A DNA stretch of 64,000 nt, taken from assembly GCA_004369045.1 (NCBI GenBank), contig ML213542.1, positions 54,170 through 118,169 on the forward strand, written 5' to 3'. Every line of letters starts with the position of its first letter. Positions within the stretch are counted from its first letter, which is position 1. Positions 55,289 to 64,000 of the stretch are shown here, in pieces. The position numbers and the translations under genes were made by a program. Under the pieces are notes generated by a model. That model did not search any database. It saw only the letters and a program-made list of their open reading frames with translations, and was not told the DNA's origin. Source of the DNA: Heliocybe sulcata. Lineage: Eukaryota; Basidiomycota; Agaricomycetes; Gloeophyllales; Gloeophyllaceae.

Positions 55289-56770
55289 ATGTCTCTGAGC
55301 AATCCAATGGCTACCATGAGCCGTACCATCGAACCAGAAACTCAGCCAGATGATCTAAGGTATGATCTGCGAGACCGTTCATTGAAGGTGAGCAGGAATG
55401 TCGTAGTCAGTGGATCAACTTTACAATTGCTAACACACGGGCGAATGAAGGCTGATCGCGACAAGCCGAACGCCGGATATCTTTTCCCAGAGCTACTGTC
55501 CATGATATTCAGCTTCGCCTTCGATAATGGCTTTGCGACCCTTCCCAGGGCTCGTGCCAAGTCCTGCCAGCTATCTCTACGCGACAAGACATCCTGCAGT
55601 ACGGTCTGCAAGTCCTGGAGGGATGTTGCAGTCCCGATGCTGTACGATTATGTCGTATTCTGTCATGACTCGCAGCTATCTCGCTTCCTTGCGACGCTCA
55701 ACCACCAGTCCGGCACATTCAACTACAGGAGGATGGTCAAGGGCCTAACAGTCGACCTCCAGTATCCATCATCTGATGCTTGTTATTACACAATCGAGGA
55801 CATACTCTCGTTATGCCCCAATTTGACCGAGCTGGTGTACGAGAGATGGCACAGTGTTCTGTCAGGCGTCAAAATGGTCGCCCTTCTCAAGCGTCTTGAT
55901 CGGTCTTTGCTCATTTGCCTCTCGCTTGGAAGGTTCATAGAGTTATCACCTGGCCTTCTGCCATTCCTCCAGGAATTACCCCAGCTGCAAGTGCTGTCCT
56001 TGCACTTTGGGTACCCCTTGCACAAGCACGGTTCAATTAGGCTCCCCCACGTCACGACTCTTTCCCTGTTCTTGATTTCCTCCGCTGTACCTGGTTATGT
56101 GTTGTCAACCCCATCCTTGACACGTCTTTCAATCACTTTTGCTGGTTCACATTCCACCTCGGAAGACCTTCGCTCGGACATACACAAGATCACTGCTGAT
56201 ATAGGCCAGTCTCTACGATTTCTTGGTATTGATTGGGAGGATGGCAATGGAATACCTGGCGCCTTTGATCTGAATATGCTTGGACCTTGCCAACAGCTGC
56301 ACCATCTCGTTATACGCGGTGTATCCTCCTTCGTCGGCACCCACGCTAACCTCCGTTTTATTGACGTATGGCGAGAACTCAGGCCTACGTCTGATTGGCC
56401 CAAGGCGGAAAAGCTTGATCTGGATGAGAATCAACTCCAAGTTGAGCTACCCCGCGCACACCTCCCTAGCATTGCGAGGGTCAGGGTTTTGGACGACAGT
56501 CTTCGTCCTGATATTCCCGAACTTCCGACTATCCTACCTCCCACGCGACGCGAGAACGAAAGCCTGCGATTACACGTCTTCAACCGCATCGTCTGGGACA
56601 CGCCCACCATGGTCTTCGACGAACAGCAATTTGGTAAATGGGGCCGAGAGCTTTCGCCGCCACATGTCGTCGATGAGTTCGTGTCTAACGCATACAAGTA
56701 TATGGACGTCCTTGACTCCGACCTCGAAATGGGGCCCGGGCTCGGGGATCTTGATGGAGGATGGGTTTGA
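55289..56770 (+). CDS. F-box protein, copy F4
   Basis: The reading frame is open from 55289 to 56770 without splicing (493 residues). The intron seen in F1-F3 is also present (55388-55450) and here is exactly 63 nt without a stop, so both spliced (472 residues) and unspliced forms are in frame. The F-box part reads YLFPELLSMIFSFAF and SCSTVCKSWRDVAVPMLYDY. It is more diverged than F1-F3, with ELPQLQVLSLHFGYPLHKHG in the leucine-rich part and a different end (DSDLEMGPGLGDLDGGWV). It stands alone, 17 kb from the main array. Confidence 0.75.
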   Translation: MSLSNPMATMSRTIEPETQPDDLRYDLRDRSLKVSRNVVVSGSTLQLLTHGRMKADRDKPNAGYLFPELLSMIFSFAFDNGFATLPRARAKSCQLSLRDKTSCSTVCKSWRDVAVPMLYDYVVFCHDSQLSRFLATLNHQSGTFNYRRMVKGLTVDLQYPSSDACYYTIEDILSLCPNLTELVYERWHSVLSGVKMVALLKRLDRSLLICLSLGRFIELSPGLLPFLQELPQLQVLSLHFGYPLHKHGSIRLPHVTTLSLFLISSAVPGYVLSTPSLTRLSITFAGSHSTSEDLRSDIHKITADIGQSLRFLGIDWEDGNGIPGAFDLNMLGPCQQLHHLVIRGVSSFVGTHANLRFIDVWRELRPTSDWPKAEKLDLDENQLQVELPRAHLPSIARVRVLDDSLRPDIPELPTILPPTRRENESLRLHVFNRIVWDTPTMVFDEQQFGKWGRELSPPHVVDEFVSNAYKYMDVLDSDLEMGPGLGDLDGGWV

Positions 56771-57130
56771 CGACTAAAGCCTCGGAGACTTCTAAGGCAT
56801 GGCGGCTGTTACGTCGGTCAACGGCGCGTGTCGTAGCATAACATCCTACACATCAGATCTGTCTAGACGTACTGTAGACTCTACGTCCGCAGTCTCAGAA
56901 TCCGGCAATTCTGTAAAATCGGTAGTCTCATCCATATTCCATTCCACGGCTGCGAGACCCCTGCGTGCAGCTCACGGCTTCCTCTGCGAACCGGTAGTAC
57001 CAGGTATAGAACGTCGTCGGGTTGTACTTACACGAACTTCTTCTTCAATCGCAGCGGCTGATCGAGATTGGAGATAAGACCACCAGCTCATTGTCGTACA
57101 TCGCAGCCATGATTGCCAAATCATGCTTGA
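56771..57130 (+). repeat. 3' flank of F4, shared with other F-box genes
   Basis: GTCAACGGCGCGTGTCGTAG after the stop and CAATCGCAGCGGCTGATCGA...ATTGCCAAATC at the end match the flanks of F2 and F3. Confidence 0.5.
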
Positions 57131-58381
57131 AGCCGCCGCCGCTGCCGACGCGTGCAGTCGTTCGACTGGCCAGGTTGGGGCGGCTTTCCCTCCTGCCTGC
57201 CATCGCCATATAAGACGTACCTCGGTTAGACGGGAAAAACCTCAAGCTGCAGCCTTGTCCGCGGTCTGCATGACCAAATCACGCACGAAAGCTCCCGCTA
57301 CGATGAGTGGTCTGGGACTTCAAATATTGTGGACGAAATTGTCCGAAATAGTCGATAAAGCTTCCCCGCGGTCGACGTCGCCTGTCTGACGAGGCTCGGT
57401 AACATGCAGGTACGCGACTCCATGCGGATGTTCCTGGAAGACGGATCGATACATTTATAATGAAGTAAGAAAAGACTTGCCGTTGCCTGACATACGTACG
57501 TGGCCGGCTGAGCAGAGCCGTCGGGTCCGGACGTGGAGGTGTCGACGCTCATCTGGTTTGCCGGAGGGATGCTGAGATCCACGTCGATCTTTCGTTATCG
57601 TCCTCCGAAGATGAAGGCCCAGGAGCCAGTGCTCCTTTATTACCTTGCCCAGACAGATCACCCAGCGCCTTTCATATACCGTGTTTTGGAGTCTTGTCGT
57701 TAAAAAGGAAGCCACAGCGGTGGGCACGGAGATGACTCTGATCAACGAAAGTAATGGGCTGCTGATACCTTTAGGGCATTTCTGGAGAAGCCGCAGGATG
57801 CACCATGCTACTAGGAAGTTCGATCCATGCAATTGTTCGCTCAAGGATGTTGCCAACAGTCGCCCATGAGGGTCGCTGAGTTAACTGAATATCATAGCTT
57901 GGCAGTGATCTCAGCTATGACGATGGCGCACTGCTGAAATCTGCCGTGTCTATTACCAAACCAACCTTCAGAGATACTAGAAGAAGCATTCAGCAGCGAA
58001 TTCTCTGCTCAGTGGGGGCTGGTACGCACATCCTATCCCCTCTCTCAAACCCAATGACTCCCGCTCCCACTCCTTCCACAACGCCTCCGGTAACATCTCC
58101 AAGAAAAGCAGGATAATCATCCATAAGGACGCGATACTTCTGTATCTTCCAGTCCACGAGGGTTCAAAGCCGCTGCCTCGACTTTCGCCGACACTTCCCT
58201 AGAACCGGGGCCGGGCACGTCCTTCTCGCCGACACCAAACACACCCTGTTTTCCGTGCTGCTCTCATCCGGGCGCATGGGAGGGCTGTGGAATCGGAAGG
58301 CCGTAGAGGCGAAGATTCGCACTTCGCCGTTCCTGCTGAGTAAGAGGAAGAGTTATTCCTGGTCAGTGTAGAGCTTCTCTG
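57131..58381. other. No supported gene
   Basis: Short overlapping frames only. A stretch at 58230-58370 reads LLADTKHTLFSVLLSSGRMG and is protein-like but is closed by stops. Confidence 0.35.
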
Positions 58382-58618
58382 ATGGATACGGCTACATTGA
58401 TTCACAAGGATACAATGGAGCACAGAACTGTCCCATGGGCGGTTCTGGTGGAGAGATACCCGCATAGCAGGACTGTGATAGTCAAGGAGGAGTGGAAGCA
58501 GCTGCCTCAGGACGGAGAAATGAGCCATCTTTTGCCAGAATACCGGCACAATTTGCGAGCATATATGATACCAACAAATAGCATTATCGGAGACACGCGA
58601 GCCAAGGTGGAGGCATAG
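58382..58618 (+). pseudogene. Possible fragment of a FunK1-type fungal kinase N-lobe
   Basis: The 78-codon frame contains TVIVKEEWKQLPQDGEMSHL. Its layout resembles strand beta-3 with the Lys (VIVK) followed by helix C with an acidic residue (DGEM), as in fungal FunK1-type kinases. No catalytic loop follows and no exon partners are clear. The call rests on a short motif and is weak. Confidence 0.3.
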
Positions 58619-60010
58619 ACATGGTGTGGCAGAAGAAGGAGAAGAAAGGTCACGTGGTAATTGTGGCTTGAATGCGCTTGCGTTTCGACACGCTGAGTGA
58701 TTTGCCTCTTCGCCTGCTCATATGTGCGGGCGGTGCTGCGGTTCCCTCCTGTTCCTCGTCGATGACACAGGAGGCCAGAAGGGAGCGTACCCGTTCGATG
58801 CACCTCTGACACCCGGGAAACAGTGTCATGGGACTTCGTCTGGGGCCACTCCCCTATCACTGCCCAGTATGTCATAGGAGGTGGGGACAGATGGCGACAT
58901 CCAAAGAGATCACCGAGGAAAAAGCGTGTCCTTAGACCAACGTAGTATGGTTGGCTACCCGACTGTGCATGCGACTGCAACGATCTTGTCTGTTAGTCTA
59001 CTTGTATCATGTTGAGCTTGAAACTTACATTCGATGCGGGGACGTTCGTCGCCGGTGGAAGACGCTCTCGTTAGCGCCGATCCTAGCCGCCATCGCGCCG
59101 CTGAGGACATACCTGCTAACCGCTTATATCTGTATAGTCAGCGGCGGACATCGGGATACCTGCATTCTCGGGACTCGGTATCTGTCAAGGTTTATAGTGC
59201 CACCGAGACCGAGCTCGTGAGCAGTGCAGCAACCTGCCAGACGTAAATAACACGTCGATGTCCACATAATGCTCAGCGAGTATCCTTTCTGGGATACACG
59301 CACTGCACGCAGCAGCGGGATAGTCTGGTACCGGCGATCCCGAGCTTAGCGACTGTCCGGCGAGAAGGTTAAGCGCTTGATGGCACCTCCGCCGTCGGGA
59401 GACAACCATCCATGCTGCCATCACCGGTCCTTCCAGCTAGTAGCAAGACCTCATCTGTGCTAACACAGGTCGGGATGTCCGATCAATAGCACGAGTGTAT
59501 CTGGCACAGCCCAGGTGAGGCGCTCAGGCCAGAGATAGGCGAGACCGGGCACGGCGGAGGCGAATGAGCATACGCTCGGATGATTACCGACTGCGTACTC
59601 CACCGTCGTCGAGCGCGACGGCGATTAGCATGATAAACACCAAGTGCGCGACTTTACATGTTTCGAGCGAGGCTACCGAGGGAGTAACATTGTCGAAATG
59701 AACATTGTCGAAATACAAGGCACAAGCGAGCGTAGTGTATCAGAGAAGGCGCATACAAAGAACATCTCTGTTCGAGGACAAGGAGTTGGTACCCACGGTC
59801 GAGACTCTGCTGCGGATTTAAACTCCGCGAAACTCCGCAGAAGGCTGGAGCATCAGTAGGCGGGCCCGGAAATTACGTTGAAATCGGCTTCGCCTCCGTC
59901 GCGTTTGGCCTTGACAGTCTCGGCTCTCACCGTCCTCCTCTCCTACCTCCTCTTTCCGTTGTCTGGAACAACCACGACACCTCACGAACGTCGTCGGCAG
60001 CCCGCTCACA
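58619..60010. other. No supported gene
   Basis: I find no recognisable coding or structural feature here apart from short frames. Confidence 0.4.
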
Positions 60011-61489
60011 ATGTCGACGAGCACGAACAACTTCATGATCGACTTGCTATCCAGACTGTCCCGCCCGTCGCCTGTCCCGACCGGAGTCCGCCGGTCAGCC
60101 GCCAGCGCAAGCGCCAGTTGGCGCACACATCGCTCGCCGCTTGTTTCAGCAGCGGAGAGGCTGTCAGCCAACCTCGGAGCTCTCTTAAAGACATCGCAGG
60201 GCAGCTGTGCGCGGTTTCTCCGCCTGCTTGATTCCTCGGCCTCGAGGCCACGGTCACGGCGACAGTCACTAGCCAGCCCTCCCGCGTTCAAGCGCATACA
60301 GTCTCGGCTTCTTCCAGTTTCCTTGCTGCACGACTTCCTCGCAGACTCGGACATTGTCATGTCCTTTGGAACTCCAGTCGACATCCTCGTGTTCGGACTG
60401 GTCTTCCTGCTCCTGGTTGCCCTCGCAGCGGTCGCGTACGTCGTCTACGACGGATGGACCTCCTGGAGGTATACTCGAGTCGAATCTGAAGAGGAGGTGT
60501 GTCTAGATAGCTTTCGATGATGGTTGATGATCGCTGATGGTGATGCAAAGGTTCCTGCTGAGGGACAAAAACCATTGCCTCGTTTTTCTGACCAAAGTCA
60601 TCAACAACCTGTGAGTATCGGCATTCTTCCTCATAGGCCTGCAGCAGTGTATTGAATACGTCTTGCCTTCATTCAGTCGTTGCCATGTACATATCCTTTT
60701 ACCACGTCATCCCCCTTATCCCCACGTCCCCGCTCCTCATCAATCCCACTCCCCACGATAGTCATCACCTCACCCTGTGGAACCTCCCACACCTACCAAC
60801 CCCCTTCCGTCCCCGCAAAGATCCCAAGAGCCCGCCCGCAGCCCCCAACAGTCCCCGACCCCACCAGACTGTCCTGGATTCCCTGGGTGTCGCGACCCCG
60901 TTCCTGCGCCCTCTCCTCTTGTCAGTCCCGCTCCCCTTCTCCCGCTTCTCCCACAACTCAATGTCAAGTAGGGACCGCCAACCGGGTGCGCACGCGGCCC
61001 GCAGGTAGGATGGGCCGGGCCAGGAGCGACAGCTTCTACGGCGGGCGGCCGATCATTGCGACGGGACCTATACCCTCCCGGCGGCCCCGCTTCGAGGGTG
61101 GTGTTACAGTCGACATTGGGTCCATTGTCGTTGCGGATCTCGAGGTCAAGAAAGTGGCTGGGGCTCAGATCGGTCGAGGCGGGTTGCCCACTCCGCCACA
61201 GAGTCCCGACCAGTTCGAGTTCAGAGTCGAGCCTCCTGAGGCGGCAGTTGCGAGCGCATGCGAGGATGGGGTTGAGATGGAGACAAAAGTGCCGGGATCG
61301 TACGAGGTTTCCTTGCCGGCGTCGGCGTCGCTGCTGACCCCGCCTCCCACGCCTCCTCTGGTCTCTGGGCCAGCGGAGAGGAGAGAGAGGAAGCCACTGT
61401 GCATCATGGTCCCGCCGAGCGCAAGAGCGAATGTGAGCGAGAGAAGAGCGAGAGGGAGGGGGAGAGCGAACGCGGTGGAGAGGTGCTGA
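60011..61489 (+). CDS. Single-pass membrane protein H with a Pro-rich tail
   Basis: Exons 60011-60496, 60551-60610 and 60677-61489 join in phase to 452 residues. A Ser/Arg-rich N-terminus of about 117 residues precedes one hydrophobic segment (VDILVFGLVFLLLVALAAVA) at about 122-146. Next come RVESEEVPAEGQKPLPRF, a Pro/Ser-rich stretch, a motif-like GRARSDSFYGGRPIIATGPI and VTVDIGSIVVADLEVKK, and a TP-rich tail (LPTPPQSP, LLTPPPTPPL). The short start at 60361 (MSFGTPVD) would leave the membrane segment near the N-terminus, as in the M family; both are possible. A GTCAGCCAACCT identical to half of the M copy B palindrome lies at 60163-60174. Kinship with M is only architectural. No function recognised. 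Confidence 0.55.
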
Positions 61490-62083
61490 GCGTGCCGGGG
61501 CTGCGGGAGGGCTTTTACGACCCGGACGACTTTGAAGAGTTTTCGCATGGTTCTCGCCAGGGCAGCCGATAGCAGTCTGTCCGATACCTACCCTACGCCT
61601 CGCCTAATCACGCTCCGGGTCCGCGAAGAAGGAAGGAGAAAATATTCTAGCAAGATGGTTCTTCTCGCGGATCGCGCCCTCTCCCCGTTCAGTCCACGTT
61701 CCTCTCTCTGTCTCTCTCTGCATCAACGTCACGTCAAGCACGTCTCTTGCCTCATTGCATTGCATCTCCTCTCACCCAACCTCGCTGTATCAAAAATTGC
61801 GCGCACTGTATTAAAAGCATCAACCTCAAGACACGACTCGGTCTATAATTCTCGTCGCACTGCTTTCGGCCCCAGAATCGCCTCTGCTTTTGTTCTGTAC
61901 GTCTTCGACTTGCACCCCAATCCACCCTGTCTGCTGTACCGGCCCCTGCCCACCCACCCCCTACCGCCGACCACCTCACCCGACCCTTGTACATACCCCG
62001 ACGGCCGCCGTGTACAGCATACCCGCCCCACTACGGAGGCACCACGTTCGTTTACTTATTTGCACGTATTATTGTAGAGCCCC
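61490..62083. other. 3' region of H, no supported gene
   Basis: Pyrimidine-rich sequence (CACCCACCCCCTACCGCCG) without a convincing coding frame. Confidence 0.35.
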
Positions 62084-62103
62084 CCTCCTCTTTCGAGAGG
62101 AGG
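62084..62103 (+). other. Perfect hairpin with TTCG loop
   Basis: CCTCCTCT-TTCG-AGAGGAGG is a perfect 8-bp stem closed by TTCG. UUCG is an unusually stable RNA tetraloop, although the closing pair here is U-A, not the favoured C-G. It lies about 600 nt after the H stop. Confidence 0.5.
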
Positions 62104-62346
62104 ATAATAAGCGCCACAGCGGACATTCCATTTGTTGCTTTTTGGTTGCTTGACGGACGTTTGATGGACTTTGTGATTCGGAGTCTGGCTGAAGCTAGAG
62201 GATACGAGATATGGTAGTGTAGAGCGGTATAATTGTATGGGAGTAGTAATTAATTGGTTTTGGGCTTCGATAGCAGGGTGGTGTGGCAAGTGCGATCTGT
62301 GTGTGGTGCTCGACACAGGCTGCTTTCACGCGTCATGTATTTCTCT

Positions 62347-63250
62347 TCAAGGTTCCAACGGCAGCGGGTATGGATCGTAGCGACCTCGACAGAAAAAATT
62401 GAACCCGTGTAGGATCTTGATTAATGTCGACCGGAAGTGGTGCTTTTCATCGAGGCTTCCGTTGATATCCAGTTGCTCTGACGAGACCATCTTTCTGCGA
62501 TCTCGCTGGTACGCCTGCGAGCTCCACGAGGGTGTTCATGGTAACCAAGGAGTTGGATGTGCTTCGGGTCTATCAGCGCCTATTCCAGACGTGGGCGGCT
62601 CTTGAGGTGGTAGACATGAGTTGCCGAAGGCTGGCCTTAGATAGCACAAGTGTTGCGAATAGTGGTCTTCATATATGCAGGGTCTCTGCACTCCCGGCCG
62701 CACGGAGGAAGCATAGCCTGCAGACTGGGTCGTGCGCCTTCGCCCATTTGTCAATCCAAGCCTGAGCGCGTGCAGGCGAGAGAAGGATCGAGGCAGGTGG
62801 CACGATCCTGTCTCTCAGCTATGGAGTCGTCAGGCTGTGAAATCTGGTTTGTGCTGGCGAGTACTGGAGTGCTGAGCTCTTCTCATAATTGTACATCCAG
62901 TAGTGCTCTTCCAGTTGCGGAAGGTTCCGTGGGTAGTCGAGGAACGCAGAATGGAGACTTCTTCGTGGTGTGTCATGGAACGTAGCCGCGTGAATTTCTC
63001 TGGACAGGTTACACGGCTGGCGATGACTGAGCGGGAACTCAAAGTAAATAGAAGGCTGTGGTGAGATATATAGTTGATGGTAAAGGAACGGTGTGCTCAC
63101 ACCATGTCCTGCATAACCGCAGTAGTCTTAAGCCAGGCCTGTGCTTCAGTCTGCAGCACTGCTGGCGTCGCGTGGACCGATTTCCTGGAATACTCGAGGT
63201 AGGTGATGTCCACTTCAGTGACAGAAGGCGCTGAATGCCTGAAGATTAAG
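62347..63250 (-). pseudogene. Possible degraded gene on the minus strand
   Basis: The last part reads MVSSEQLDINGSLDEKHHFR, then IKILHGFNFFCRGRYDPYPL and PLEP before TGA at 62347. Upstream pieces in changing frames also look coding: AFLDYPRNLPQLEEHYWMYN and AWIDKWAKAHDPVCRLCFLR. Stops and frame changes separate them. I do not recognise the family. Confidence 0.3.
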
Positions 63251-64000
63251 AGAAAACTTATCAGAGGAAGGATGTCTCCTTCATTTTCACGAGAACCTTG
63301 TTGCCAGTCAACTTAGTTTGAGTCCTTTCAGAGAGTCAGTTATGACATGATACGTGCACTGTTGAGATAGTGCGAAATGCGCAACTGATGCTGTCAGTGA
63401 CGAATATCGCAAAAATAAAATAAATGCACGTACGCTAGACCGGTTCTCGAGGTAATATAAGGCCTGGGGAACAAACGCACTCGAGTCTTGCATCGGTGAC
63501 TACAGCAAAAGGGCTCAAGCGCACACTTCGCTATGTGCTTGCAACTAGGCGGCATGATATGCGTGCTCGTCTTGGAAACGTTTGGTATCCAATTTCCTTG
63601 CTGAGGACCAATGCGTTTCGGGCATGTAGTGACTGCTCAGCGTAGCATTTGAGAAGACCTAGCGGCGACACCCGCTTTATGGGTCGTGCGAACCCACCAT
63701 CCCCGATAAAGGGCGCTGTGACGACGGCGAGACGTGGGAGTCGCGGAGCCGGCACACGGAGAGTAGTCGCACGAACTGAAAGACAGGTGTAAAGCGATAG
63801 TTGAGCGAGCTCTAGGGTACTAGTAAATAATACAGCTCTTATATACCCATTCAGGGGTTCGTAGGATAATATATTCAAGAAAGAAAGGAGCTCTAACATG
63901 AGCATGATTAAGGAATGAATTGAAAGCGTTGGTAATCCGTCAGCCACCCGGCCCGAGACTTGCCCATCGGGCGTACGTTAGCCGGTACAGTTCCCGAACC
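63251..64000. other. No supported gene
   Basis: Short frames only. A GTCAGCCACCC half-site occurs near the window end; its meaning is unknown. Confidence 0.35.

Noticed and set aside
1-64000. CRISPR arrays, rRNA genes, telomeric repeats and mating-type homeodomain or pheromone-receptor genes
   Set aside because: Looked for and not seen; no regular spacer repeats, rRNA-like tracts, TTAGGG arrays or homeodomain motifs are present.

Overview
The window is basidiomycete (probably Agaricomycete) nuclear DNA. The evidence is genes split by many 50-60 nt GT-AG introns with CTGAC-like branch sites, TATA-driven single-gene promoters, and fungal families such as a PMT1-type O-mannosyltransferase, a Bud14/Tea4-type SH3 polarity protein, a fungal MFS sugar porter, F-box proteins and a pogo/Fot1-type transposon. 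I see no operons, CRISPR arrays, rRNA or functional tRNA. One assembly gap (325 N) lies inside the transposon.

Layout. The 3' end of the chaperonin gene CCT2 opens the window (40-1571). From 2.8 to 38.5 kb the region is built of repeated units. Each full unit holds (i) a gene of an unrecognised single-pass membrane family, here called M (copies A, B, C, D, a truncated E and a diverged relative G); (ii) a ~0.9 kb conserved 3' flank carrying two adjacent RNA-like hairpins; and (iii) an F-box gene (F1-F3; a fourth, F4, lies at 55.3 kb). Two pseudokinase-like genes (K1, K2) sit tail-to-tail with M copies. The order M-flank-F-M-flank-K at 11.2-21.6 kb reappears inverted at 30.0-38.5 kb. Between the two arms lies a core holding a disordered-protein gene, the PMT1-like gene and M relative G.

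Right part. After the second arm come the Bud14/Tea4-like gene (39187-43492, minus), a 3.67 kb pogo-type element with perfect 26 bp terminal inverted repeats and a TA target duplication (43824-47493), a kinase-like gene K3 with an intact HGD motif, an MFS sugar transporter, an unrecognised gene near 53 kb, F4, a possible FunK1-type kinase fragment, and a further single-pass membrane protein with a proline-rich tail (60-61.5 kb).

How the parts may work together. M genes A-D have one core-promoter design: a GTCAGCC/GGCTGAC palindrome, a TATA box 13-14 nt on, and the ATG exactly 57 nt after the start of the TATA box. Copies A-D and G also carry a double hairpin 357-389 nt after the stop codon. 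F-box and K genes instead share CACGTG motifs, usually paired. The region therefore looks like a fast-evolving array of membrane proteins, F-box proteins and pseudokinases under two regulatory designs. A role in self/non-self recognition or another rapidly evolving process is conceivable, but that is inference only. The strongest candidate for something undescribed is the hairpin pair with its conserved position and compensatory base changes.
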